A DNA stretch of 6,913 bases from NCBI GenBank assembly GCA_946478915.1, contig CAMLER010000272.1, positions 1 to 6,913 on the forward strand. Direction: 5' to 3'. Shown in pieces: positions 1-6,913 of the stretch. A program made the position numbers and the translations under genes. Below the pieces are notes generated by a model that made no database searches, was not told the origin of the DNA, and saw only the letters and a program-made list of their open reading frames with translations. Within the stretch, counting starts at the first letter, position 1. Each line of letters opens with the position of its first letter. The stretch is from an uncultured Chryseolinea sp. (lineage in GTDB: Bacteria; Bacteroidota; Bacteroidia; Cytophagales; Cyclobacteriaceae).

Positions 1-1
1 C

Positions 2-328
2 GGATTATCAATTCTCCTTAAGCATTTAGATAGCGGTGAGTTGCTTCTAAAAATGCCAATCAGAATCTTCCTGGACTGGGTAGCCGCGTTCCGTTTCCTC
101 GTGACTGGTGAAGGGAAAAACTTCCTGGCCGTGATGAGAGCGCATCTCAACTTTGTCACCACCCTCCCCGTTGGCCTCAACAAAAGGCATGAATTAAAAA
201 AACTTTACCCTACTTACGACCATTCAATGGTTTATTCAGGGTCGATTGTTCTGCAATATTATTTAGGTGGGAAAAGGGATAGCTATGCGCCGGCTAGTGT
301 ATATCACGCGCAACAGCACACCTCATAA
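2..328 (+). CDS. Glycosyltransferase family 2 protein, C-terminal part only (cut by left window edge)
   Basis: The reading frame is open from base 2 to a TAA at 326-328, giving 108 residues. No start codon is needed inside the window: the TTG at 41 lies in the middle of a conserved stretch (LLKHLDSGELLLKMPIRIF), so this is a 5'-truncated gene. The segment IRIFLDWVAAFRFL followed by GEGKNFLAVMRAH resembles the region after the catalytic domain of Bacteroidota family 2 glycosyltransferases, often annotated as rhamnosyl- or dTDP-sugar transferases. In those proteins a hydrophobic, probably membrane-associated C-terminal part follows the GT-A fold. The GT-A fold and its DxD motif would lie outside the window, so the sugar donor and acceptor cannot be inferred. 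The likely role is polysaccharide or cell-surface glycan synthesis. The gene is convergent with the PspC-domain gene, 26 bp away. Family assignment rests on pattern recognition of the C-terminal part alone. Confidence 0.7.
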   Translation, partial: GLSILLKHLDSGELLLKMPIRIFLDWVAAFRFLVTGEGKNFLAVMRAHLNFVTTLPVGLNKRHELKKLYPTYDHSMVYSGSIVLQYYLGGKRDSYAPASVYHAQQHTS

Positions 329-354
329 GATTTTAGAAAATCATTTAAGGCAAG

Positions 355-588
355 TCAATAATCCCAAACGGCCCGTCGGCGAAGGTGCTTCCTCATGTTC
401 ATTATAAATGCCAAACAGAGATAAATAATAACTGGTGAGCCGAATGTAATGAAAGAAGCATAAATAAAGAATAAGCGTATGCTTGAGGTAGCTACACCAA
501 TCATTTCGCCCAGCTTTGTGCACACACCAAAGGCATAAGTTTCAAAGAAATTTTGGATCTTATCAGTAACACGTTCCATACTATCCAT
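355..588 (-). CDS. Small PspC-domain membrane protein
   Basis: The product is 77 residues from the ATG at 588. Nearly the whole protein is a PspC-like domain: an amphipathic N-terminal part (KIQNFFETYAFGVCTKLGE), the core GVATSSIRLFFIYASF, a hydrophobic segment TFGSPVIIYLCLAFIM that is probably membrane-spanning, and a basic tail (MRKHLRRR). In proteobacteria PspC is an inner-membrane sensor of envelope stress. Short stand-alone PspC proteins in Bacteroidota are often annotated as transcriptional regulators, but no DNA-binding domain is visible, so a membrane or stress role is the safer reading. The start is uncertain. ATG 588 and ATG 579 are the two copies in a 9-bp tandem duplication. A TTG at 606 is also in frame, with GGAGAG eight bases upstream. 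The KIQNFFETYAFG block, where family similarity begins, is present with any of these. No pspA or pspB neighbour is seen. Confidence 0.75.
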   Translation of the reverse strand: MDSMERVTDKIQNFFETYAFGVCTKLGEMIGVATSSIRLFFIYASFITFGSPVIIYLCLAFIMNMRKHLRRRAVWDY

Positions 589-656
589 ACTATCGCCGTA
601 TTCCAAACATTCAACTCTCCAAAAAGTTATTTTGTCGACTGAAAAAATTTACGTTG

Positions 657-684
657 CAAATATAACGTACGAGGTTAGGTCAAA
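657..684 (-). promoter_or_regulatory. Putative Bacteroidota-type promoter for the PspC-domain gene
   Basis: On the minus strand, TATATTTG (657-664) matches the Bacteroidota -7 consensus TAnnTTTG exactly. A TTTG (681-684) lies 16 bases upstream and could act as the -33 element, although this spacing is a little short. Transcription would start near 650, leaving a leader of about 45-60 bases before the candidate start codons. It stands back to back with the promoter of the lipoprotein gene. Confidence 0.55.
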
Positions 685-716
685 TTAGCGGAATTATCTT
701 AATTTTTTGACTATTA

Positions 717-746
717 TTGCAAAAAAATACACATAAGCATACTTTG
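717..746 (+). promoter_or_regulatory. Putative promoter for the OmpA/TPR lipoprotein gene
   Basis: TTG (717-719) and TACTTTG (740-746) are separated by 20 bases, which suits the -33/-7 arrangement of Bacteroidota promoters. The -7 element is one base short of TAnnTTTG. Transcription would begin at about 752, giving a short AT-rich leader of about 30 bases before the ATG at 784. That leader has no Shine-Dalgarno sequence, as is common in this phylum. Confidence 0.5.
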
Positions 747-783
747 CAACCTGTTTAAAATCAACCATAAATCTAAAAATCCA

Positions 784-2559
784 ATGAGAAAAGTAGTTTA
801 CTCATTTCTGATCTTCGGAGCATTGAGCCTCGCGGGCTGTACACTGCCCAAGATGGTGAAAATGTCTAAAGAACAACAGCTTACCGTCACACCTAACCCG
901 CTGGAAGTTCACAAAGATACCGTTGCCTTCGACATGGCAGCTAATCTTCCTGTTAAGATGTTAAAGAAAGGGACTGTTTACACCGTAAACACTTTCTATA
1001 AATATGGTTCAAGTGAAGTGGCATTGGAACCTCTAGAATTTAAGGCGGAAGATTTTCCGAACGCTAAGACTGAACAGCCTAAAGGAACGAAGAGCTTCTT
1101 CTTCCCTTACCAACCTGCTCAAAAGACAGGTACCCTTGAAGTGGAAGGTGTTGCTTCAAAAGGAGAAAAAACTAAAGCTACTCCTCGCATGCCTGTAGCA
1201 ACGGGAATAATTACAACTTCGAAACTTGTTAAGCCAGTTTACTTCGCTGCGTATGCAGACCACGGATACAACAATCAGGAAGAACTTGTACCTGTTATAA
1301 TTCCTGATTTCATTTTCGAACAAGGTAGGTCTGTTCTCAGAACAAGCGAAATCAGAAGCGTAAAAGGAAAAGAACTGGATGCATTCATCGCGTCAAAGAA
1401 CGCTACCCGTACCGTTACTATCACTGGTACTCACTCTCCTGAAGGTGCTGAACGAATCAATGCGAGACTTTCTCCGGATCGCGCTGCTGCGATTGAAACT
1501 TTCTATCGCAAGCAAATGAAGAAGTATGACTACCAGGGAAAAGCCGATTCAATAAACTTTATACTTAAGCCTGTTATTCAGGACTGGAATGAATTTAAAA
1601 ACGTTTTGTCTTCATATGAAGGCATCACATCAGAACAAAAAGCAGAATACCTGAACATCATCAACGCAGGTGGCTCATTTGAAGATCAGGAAAAACAAAT
1701 GAAAAGCCTAAGCACTTACAGAAAAGTGTTCAGAGATGTATATCCGAAATTGAGAACCGCCAAGACTGAAATCTTAGTTGTAAAGGACAAGAAGACCGAC
1801 GCTGAAATGTCAGTATTGTCGAAGCAGGTTACCCAAAATTCTGTATCAGCAGATACTCTTTCTTTCGAGGAAATGATGTACTCAGCAACGCTGACTCCTT
1901 CATTGGAAGAAAAGGCAGCAATCTATGAAGCTGCTACAAAGAAAGGCTCGAACTGGAATGCACATAATAACTTAGGTGCAGTTTACATTGCTCAGGCTCT
2001 TGAAAATTCTGCAAATGCAGAATCTCTTGCAGACAAAGCGCTTGCACAATTGGAGATCGCACAACGATTGAACGACGCTCCTGAAGTTCATGCTAACCTG
2101 GCATCTGTGCACATGATCAAAGGAAACGCTTACGCAGCTTACAACCATGCAACCAAAGCCCTGAGCGGTGGTCTACAGGGAGACAATGCAGCAGGTGTTA
2201 ACGGTGTAAAAGGTGCTGCTGAGATTGTTCGGGCAGATTATGCTGCAGCCGTTTCTTCAGAATCTTCTGCAACCGACAACGCAGACAACCTTTTCAACAA
2301 AGGCTTAGCACAAGTATTGAACAAGGATTATCAAAATGGCCTGACTTCATTCAATGAAGCCATTGCCAAGGATAGCAATCATGCCCTTGCTCATTATGGC
2401 GCTGCCGTTGCTTCTGCTCGCTTAGGAAATGCAGACCAGGTTGTAAGTCACCTAACTAACGCCGTAAGAATCGATTCTTCACTTAAGGAGGCAGCTTTGA
2501 GCGATCTTGAGTTCAGCAAATTCGCTGCAACTGAGTCTTTCAGAAACGCTTTGAAATAA
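784..2559 (+). CDS. Lipoprotein with OmpA-like segment and C-terminal TPR repeats
   Basis: The 591-residue protein begins with a lipoprotein signal: basic MRK, a hydrophobic stretch, then the lipobox LAGC with Cys19 as the predicted lipidated residue. No acidic surface-export signal follows the Cys, so a periplasm-facing anchor is likely. Residues 25-170 form a beta-rich region I do not recognise. Residues 173-243 resemble an OmpA C-terminal domain: IPDFIFEQGRSVL, then VTITGTHSPEGAERINARLS and PDRAAAI. Arg233 matches the conserved Arg of the NxxLSxxRA motif, but the Asp of the usual GHTD motif is replaced (GTHS, 215-218). Residues 390-565 hold about four TPR-like helical pairs, for example NLFNKGLAQVLNKDYQNGL and HALAHYGAAVASARLGNADQ, in an Ala-rich background. 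The architecture suggests a periplasmic scaffold linking outer membrane and cell wall; some gliding and type IX secretion proteins combine similar domains, but no specific link is shown here. The gene is monocistronic, with its own promoter and terminator. Confidence 0.8.
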   Translation: MRKVVYSFLIFGALSLAGCTLPKMVKMSKEQQLTVTPNPLEVHKDTVAFDMAANLPVKMLKKGTVYTVNTFYKYGSSEVALEPLEFKAEDFPNAKTEQPKGTKSFFFPYQPAQKTGTLEVEGVASKGEKTKATPRMPVATGIITTSKLVKPVYFAAYADHGYNNQEELVPVIIPDFIFEQGRSVLRTSEIRSVKGKELDAFIASKNATRTVTITGTHSPEGAERINARLSPDRAAAIETFYRKQMKKYDYQGKADSINFILKPVIQDWNEFKNVLSSYEGITSEQKAEYLNIINAGGSFEDQEKQMKSLSTYRKVFRDVYPKLRTAKTEILVVKDKKTDAEMSVLSKQVTQNSVSADTLSFEEMMYSATLTPSLEEKAAIYEAATKKGSNWNAHNNLGAVYIAQALENSANAESLADKALAQLEIAQRLNDAPEVHANLASVHMIKGNAYAAYNHATKALSGGLQGDNAAGVNGVKGAAEIVRADYAAAVSSESSATDNADNLFNKGLAQVLNKDYQNGLTSFNEAIAKDSNHALAHYGAAVASARLGNADQVVSHLTNAVRIDSSLKEAALSDLEFSKFAATESFRNALK

Positions 2560-2585
2560 TACCTCCCCATTGGATAAACAGAGAG

Positions 2586-2609
2586 CCCCGGTTTCAACCG
2601 GGGTTTTTT
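2586..2609 (+). terminator. Intrinsic terminator of the OmpA/TPR lipoprotein gene
   Basis: CCCCGGT (2586-2592) pairs perfectly with ACCGGGG (2597-2603) across a four-base TTCA loop, and a run of six T follows (2604-2609). It starts 27 bases after the stop codon. This is a textbook Rho-independent terminator and separates the lipoprotein gene from pdhB. Confidence 0.93.
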
Positions 2610-2688
2610 GTTTTACAGCAAGAAATGTGTTGAAATGCTTTTATCCTTTGACTACTGAGCCTATTTTTACGCACTTTCTAAGAGAACT

Positions 2689-3669
<981 letters not shown>

Positions 3670-4155
3670 CACTTTCATCGGCCTGGAACGGCTCAACGGG
3701 TTGTCTACTGGAAAGAGGATCGACGGATTTTTCCCAGAAATGTAATCCGAAAAGTCCGTTTACAAATACAAAAACCATGATAGCTGGCAACAGATAGGCG
3801 CCATATCTGAATTTTATCCCCGTGTGGCTATACGACCAGGAAGTAAAATCGATGTATACCTGCCCGAGAACTAACAGAGAGCCTGCAGCGCACGCCACGA
3901 GTATTGTCCTTGCAATACCCCGGGATAACCTTTCCTGTTTGTTTAAATAACGCACGAGCAGAACGATCAACACTGATATCGAAATCACAATCCACACTGT
4001 TAGAAGAGTTCTGGGAAAAGAACGGAGGTAGTGGTACTTATAAATGAGCAGCCCTATCTTGCCCAGGATATTTGGCTTCGACAAAAGCCAACTGTAAATG
4101 AGAACCAGCGTGAGCAGAACCCAATAGAAGGTAACTTTTCGAATCATATGTTCAA

Positions 4156-4163
4156 TAATTTTG
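4156..4163 (+). promoter_or_regulatory. Putative -7 element for the RsmF-like gene
   Basis: TAATTTTG matches the Bacteroidota -7 consensus TAnnTTTG exactly and lies about 60 bases before the ATG at 4223. No clear -33 TTG is present at the expected distance, so support is partial. The element sits in the 75-bp gap shared with the divergent membrane-protein gene. A GGAG at 4208-4211, eleven bases before the ATG, could serve as a ribosome binding site. Confidence 0.4.
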
Positions 4164-4222
4164 CATCCATATTCAGTTATTTGAAATTAGCCGTTATTAG
4201 ATAAAATGGAGATAAACAATCG

Positions 4223-5575
4223 ATGACAGCCGGCCAGTTTCCACAAGCATTCATTAAACGCGAACAAGCGCATCTTGGGACGCAATGGAATGAGTTTGAG
4301 GAGGCCCACCTCCAGCCGCCGCCAGTTAGCATCCGGTACAATCCGGCCAAGAGCGTGTTGCCAAAAGGTTCTCCGGTCCCCTGGACAAACCATGGAAGAT
4401 ATTTGGATCAGCGACCAAATTTTACGCTTGATCCCTCTTTCCACGGCGGCAAGTATTATGTCCAGGAAGCAAGCTCGATGTTTTTGGAGCAAGCTTTCCG
4501 ACAACATGTCCCGACAAACGTTTCGCTGACGGTCCTTGATCTATGTGCAGCGCCCGGTGGAAAATCGACTCACATTCTAAGTATGATGGATCAGCAAAGT
4601 TTGCTGGTGTCGAACGAAGTAATTCAATCACGTGCAGCGATAGTCACAGAAAACATAAAAAAGTGGGGACATTGCAACGTCGTAGTTACCAACAACGACG
4701 CGAAAGACTTCCAGAGGCTTGAGGGATTTTTTGATGTGATTGTTGTTGAGGCTCCCTGTTCGGGTGAGGGCTTGTTCAGAAAGGACAAAGCTGCTCTGAA
4801 CGAGTGGTCAGAGGAAGCTGTCGACCTCTGCAGCCTGCGACAACGACGCATCCTAAGCGACGTGTGGCCCGCGCTTAAGCCGGGAGGGATTCTCATCTAT
4901 TCGACTTGTACGTACAGCACCAACGAAAATGAAGACAACCTCAGTTGGTTGGAAAAAGAACACGGCGTCGAATTCCTTCCGGTGAAATGTGATCCCGCGT
5001 GGGGCATTCAAGAATCGCAGGTTGGATCAGCGATCGGATACCGCTGTTTTCCTCACCGGGTTAAAGGTGAGGGATTTTTTCTTTCAGTCGTGCGGAAGGT
5101 TGATAGCACTCGCCCCAAAGAATTTCGGGTGAAATCGAAATTTCAATTGCCTCCAAAGATCATCTCCAATACGTTGCATGACTGGCTTATCGCCCCCGAT
5201 GAAAAGTTTTTTATTGTTCACAGCGATCGGGTCCAGTTCTTTCCGGCAGCCAAGACATCCGAAATACAACTACTTGTAAACAACCTGCGGGTGGTGTTTG
5301 CAGGCACCGCGATGGTTAGTATCAAACGTGATAAGCTCATCCCCGACCACGCCCTTTCGATGTCGATAGATTTAAACAGAGATTTTTTTGATACGATCCC
5401 ATTGGATGAAAATTCATCGCTTCAATATCTCAGAAAGGAAAGCATTCCATTCTCGTCGGGTAAGAAAGGATTTGCTTTGATAACGTTTGAAAATATATGC
5501 CTCGGTTGGGTAAACATTCTTGATAACCGTATCAACAACCTGTATCCTTCAGAATGGAGAATACGTATTCGTTAG
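4223..5575 (+). CDS. rsmF: RsmF-like 16S rRNA cytosine-C5 methyltransferase (RsmB/NOP family)
   Basis: The 450-residue protein is an SAM-dependent RNA m5C methyltransferase. In E. coli RsmF (about 480 residues) modifies C1407 of 16S rRNA; the same target is inferred here and not shown. The N-terminal part has the substrate-recognition block VSIRYNPAKS (35-44) and YYVQEASSMFLEQ (78-90). SAM motif I is VLDLCAAPGGKS (104-115). Motif IV is EAPCSGEGLFRKD (176-188), with Cys179 for product release. Motif VI is STCTYSTNENED (227-238), with Cys229 as the expected catalytic nucleophile. The C-terminal 150 residues, ending in LGWVNILDNRINNLYPSEW, fit the PUA-like RNA-binding domain found in RsmF and not in RsmB. 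The first residue of motif IV is Glu176 where Asp is usual. ATG 4223 is preferred because similarity begins almost at once and GGAG lies upstream. A strong stem-loop follows the stop codon. Confidence 0.88.
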   Translation: MTAGQFPQAFIKREQAHLGTQWNEFEEAHLQPPPVSIRYNPAKSVLPKGSPVPWTNHGRYLDQRPNFTLDPSFHGGKYYVQEASSMFLEQAFRQHVPTNVSLTVLDLCAAPGGKSTHILSMMDQQSLLVSNEVIQSRAAIVTENIKKWGHCNVVVTNNDAKDFQRLEGFFDVIVVEAPCSGEGLFRKDKAALNEWSEEAVDLCSLRQRRILSDVWPALKPGGILIYSTCTYSTNENEDNLSWLEKEHGVEFLPVKCDPAWGIQESQVGSAIGYRCFPHRVKGEGFFLSVVRKVDSTRPKEFRVKSKFQLPPKIISNTLHDWLIAPDEKFFIVHSDRVQFFPAAKTSEIQLLVNNLRVVFAGTAMVSIKRDKLIPDHALSMSIDLNRDFFDTIPLDENSSLQYLRKESIPFSSGKKGFALITFENICLGWVNILDNRINNLYPSEWRIRIR

Positions 5576-5589
5576 ATATCACAAGCATA

Positions 5590-5625
5590 AGAATGGCCGG
5601 TCGTGATACGCAACCGGACCATTCT
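5590..5625 (+). terminator. Stem-loop after rsmF, without a U-tract
   Basis: AGAATGGCCGGT (5590-5601) pairs with ACCGGACCATTCT (5613-5625), giving 12 base pairs with a single bulged A (5618). The loop can pair further (CGT 5602-5604 with ACG 5608-5610). It begins 15 bases after the rsmF stop codon, where a terminator is expected. No T-run follows on either strand, so it is not a classic intrinsic terminator. It may instead protect the mRNA 3' end or act together with Rho. Confidence 0.45.
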
Positions 5626-5744
5626 GTCAGCCAACCCCTTCATCTCCTGTTAGTCCTGTTTTCCAACTGACTAGTACACTTACGAAGCCTTACCGGATCC
5701 CGGATTTCAACTTTTAAAAAATTCTGTATTAGATCCTATTTCTT

Positions 5745-5752
5745 TATTTTTG
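5745..5752 (+). promoter_or_regulatory. Putative -7 element for valS
   Basis: TATTTTTG matches TAnnTTTG exactly. No good -33 TTG is seen at 19-21 bases upstream, although the region is AT-rich. Transcription would begin near 5758-5760, so the mRNA would start just before the left arm of the inverted repeat at 5766. The leader would be about 100 bases to ATG 5859, or about 115 to ATG 5874. Confidence 0.45.
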
Positions 5753-5765
5753 AAACCCTGAATCA

Positions 5766-5864
5766 GTTAATCGTTATCCGTTAATCGTGGTCGCAGAACC
5801 ATTTTAATCGGAGAAAAGCGATCGGATAACAGCAACGGATAACGATGAACGGATAACGATGAAC
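5766..5864 (+). promoter_or_regulatory. valS leader: long imperfect inverted repeat reaching over a candidate start codon
   Basis: The left arm 5766-5786 is complementary to 5844-5864 at 19 of 21 positions, with a 57-base loop. The two mismatches are A opposite G. The right arm contains the in-frame ATG at 5859-5861, so in the mRNA this pairing would bury that start codon. The left arm can instead pair with the first copy of the duplicated right unit (5830-5850) at 17 of 21 positions, which leaves ATG 5859 free. The two pairings exclude each other. A small internal hairpin (TGGT 5788-5791 with ACCA 5798-5801 or shifted by a base) is possible in the loop. That the structure controls valS translation is inference. 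A T-box is not supported, because no conserved T-box sequence is present. Confidence 0.5.
5834..5864 (+). repeat. Tandem 14-bp repeat built from 7-bp units
   Basis: AACGGATAACGATG occurs twice in direct succession (5834-5847 and 5848-5861), followed by a partial third copy (AAC). Each unit splits into two related heptamers, AACGGAT and AACGATG. A diverged copy (CGGATAAC) lies just upstream at 5823-5830. The same heptamers occur in reverse complement at 5766-5786 as GTTAATC, GTTATCC, GTTAATC. Each 14-bp copy contains an ATG, but only the second (5859) is in frame with valS; the first (5845) runs into TAA after three codons. Confidence 0.9.
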
Positions 5865-6913
5865 GAACAACAAATGCTATCAACAAAATACAATCCGGGC
5901 GAAGTAGAAGACAAGTGGTACAGGTATTGGATGGAGAAAGGTTTTTTTCATTCCGAGCCTAATCCACAAAAGAAGCCTTATTGTATTGTGATCCCTCCAC
6001 CCAACGTCACAGGGGTATTGCATATGGGTCATATGCTAAACAATACCATACAGGATATATTGATTCGTAAAGCGCGGATGGAGGGAAAGGAAGCATGCTG
6101 GGTGCCAGGCACTGACCATGCATCCATTGCTACCGAGGCACGGGTTGTTGCAATGCTGCGGGAACGCGGAATCAAGAAATCAGATCTTACGCGAGAGGAG
6201 TTTTTAAAATACGCCTGGGAGTGGAAAGAGAAATACGGGGGTATCATCCTTGAACAGCTGAAGAAACTTGGCGCGTCCTGCGACTGGGAACGCACAACCT
6301 TCACAATGGATCCAGCTTATTACGAAGCTGTCATAGACGTCTTCATTGACCTATATAAAAAAGGAAACATCTATCGCGGTTTGCGCATGGTCAATTGGGA
6401 TCCTGTTGGAAAGACTGCTCTTTCTGACGACGAAGTAATCCGCAAAGATGTACCCTCGAAATTGTATTACATCAATTATGCGATTGAAGGAAGTAATGAG
6501 TTTGTCACCATTGCAACGGTACGGCCAGAAACAATTATGGCTGACACTGCAATTTGTGTAAACCCATCGGACGAAAGATACAAACACCTGAAAGGTAAGA
6601 AGGCAATTATCCCGTTGATCGATCGCGCCATTCCTATTATCCAGGATGATTATGTTGCTATGGACTTCGGGACAGGATGCCTGAAGGTGACGCCTGCACA
6701 CGACATGAATGACTACGAGCTGGGTGTAAAGCATAACCTTGAAGTAATCGACATTCTGAACGAAGACGGAACATTAAATAGCCTTGCGCAAATTCTCGTG
6801 GGAGAGGACCGGTTCATTGCGCGAAAAAAAATAGTAAAGATGCTGGAATCCAGCGAACGGCTTTTGCGAATCGAAGATTATACCAGCAGCGTTGGATTCT
6901 CAGAACGGACCGA
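5859..6913 (+). CDS. valS: Valyl-tRNA synthetase, N-terminal part (cut by right window edge)
   Basis: The open frame runs from ATG 5859 to the window end: 351 codons of a protein usually near 870-950 residues. ValRS is a cytoplasmic class I synthetase that charges tRNA-Val and hydrolyses Thr-tRNA-Val. The N-terminal block [15 protein letters not shown] (10-24) is typical. The HIGH-type signature is [18 protein letters not shown] (46-63), with HMGH at 55-58. [13 protein letters not shown] (84-96) follows, and [16 protein letters not shown] (178-193) completes the Rossmann half seen here. The inserted editing domain shows [13 protein letters not shown] (219-231) and [20 protein letters not shown] (270-289), with conserved acidic residues Asp282 and Asp285. 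The KMSKS loop, anticodon-binding domain and C-terminal coiled coil lie beyond the window. The start is uncertain: ATG 5874 gives [15 protein letters not shown], which fits usual family N-termini as well or better. An in-frame TAA at 5805 limits any further extension. Neither ATG has a clear Shine-Dalgarno sequence. Confidence 0.95.
   Translation, partial: MNEQQMLSTKYNPGEVEDKWYRYWMEKGFFHSEPNPQKKPYCIVIPPPNVTGVLHMGHMLNNTIQDILIRKARMEGKEACWVPGTDHASIATEARVVAMLRERGIKKSDLTREEFLKYAWEWKEKYGGIILEQLKKLGASCDWERTTFTMDPAYYEAVIDVFIDLYKKGNIYRGLRMVNWDPVGKTALSDDEVIRKDVPSKLYYINYAIEGSNEFVTIATVRPETIMADTAICVNPSDERYKHLKGKKAIIPLIDRAIPIIQDDYVAMDFGTGCLKVTPAHDMNDYELGVKHNLEVIDILNEDGTLNSLAQILVGEDRFIARKKIVKMLESSERLLRIEDYTSSVGFSERT

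Noticed and set aside
329..342. Palindrome GATTTT-AG-AAAATC between the glycosyltransferase and PspC genes as a bidirectional terminator.
   Set aside because: The stem has six pairs, five of them A-T, with a two-base loop, which is too weak and tight for a terminator hairpin.
590..610. A six-codon leader ORF (MFGIRR) on the minus strand before the PspC gene, with GGAGAG upstream.
   Set aside because: It is very short and partly explained by the TTG 606 start sharing the same GGAGAG. It has no run of a regulatory amino acid and no attenuator hairpin.
2642..2650. TATCCTTTG as a pdhB promoter.
   Set aside because: It has three bases between TA and TTTG instead of two, and no -33 TTG lies at a suitable distance.
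4206..4226. A six-codon ORF (MEINNR) whose TGA overlaps the rsmF ATG.
   Set aside because: It could suggest translational coupling, but its start lies on the GGAG that more simply serves rsmF. A six-codon frame is expected by chance.
5766..5864. A small CRISPR array.
   Set aside because: The repeat units are 7 or 14 bp, adjoin directly or lie in inverted orientation, and have no unique spacers of regular length. No cas gene is nearby.
5753..5873. A T-box riboswitch upstream of valS.
   Set aside because: There is no T-box consensus (AGGGTGG...ACC type), no specifier-loop architecture and no terminator/antiterminator pair before valS. T-boxes are mainly found in Firmicutes and some other Gram-positive lineages.
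6029..6734. Minus-strand open frames inside valS, and similar antisense frames within pdhB and rsmF.
   Set aside because: They lie opposite strongly conserved coding sequence and show no recognisable domain or coherent membrane pattern. They are shadows of the real genes.

Overview
The window looks like ordinary chromosomal DNA from a Bacteroidota bacterium, probably of the Cytophagales type. Several upstream regions carry close matches to the Bacteroidota -7 promoter element TAnnTTTG, and most start codons lack a strong Shine-Dalgarno sequence. The proteins also read as Bacteroidota types: a stand-alone short PspC-domain protein, an OmpA/TPR lipoprotein, and a ValRS with the [10 protein letters not shown] variant. 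The lineage is inferred from these traits and not from a database search. No tRNA, rRNA, insertion sequence, prophage or CRISPR array is visible.

Layout from left to right. (1) The 3' end of a family 2 glycosyltransferase gene (+), cut by the left edge. (2) A small PspC-domain membrane protein (-), convergent with it. (3) A divergent intergenic region of about 195 bp holding a promoter for each direction. (4) A 591-residue lipoprotein with an OmpA-like segment and C-terminal TPR repeats (+), closed by a clear intrinsic terminator. (5) pdhB, the pyruvate dehydrogenase E1 beta subunit (+). (6) An unrecognised four-helix membrane protein (-) whose 3' end overlaps the pdhB 3' end by 35 bp. (7) An RsmF-like rRNA m5C methyltransferase (+), divergent from the membrane protein. 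(8) A 283 bp intergenic region with a stem-loop, a promoter and an elaborate repeat-built leader. (9) The first 351 codons of valS (+), cut by the right edge.

The genes do not form one operon or pathway. Each seems to have its own transcription unit: central carbon metabolism (pdhB), translation (rsmF, valS) and envelope (glycosyltransferase, PspC, lipoprotein, 4-TM protein).

The most unusual signal is the valS leader. Just downstream of a consensus -7 element is a 21-nt arm that is complementary at 19 of 21 positions to a segment spanning one candidate valS start codon. The right side is a duplicated 14-bp unit, so two mutually exclusive pairings are possible. Both arms are made of 7-nt units (AACGGAT / AACGATG and their complements), so the structure may have grown from a short heptamer repeat. 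Whether it regulates valS or is only a local repeat cannot be decided from this sequence alone.
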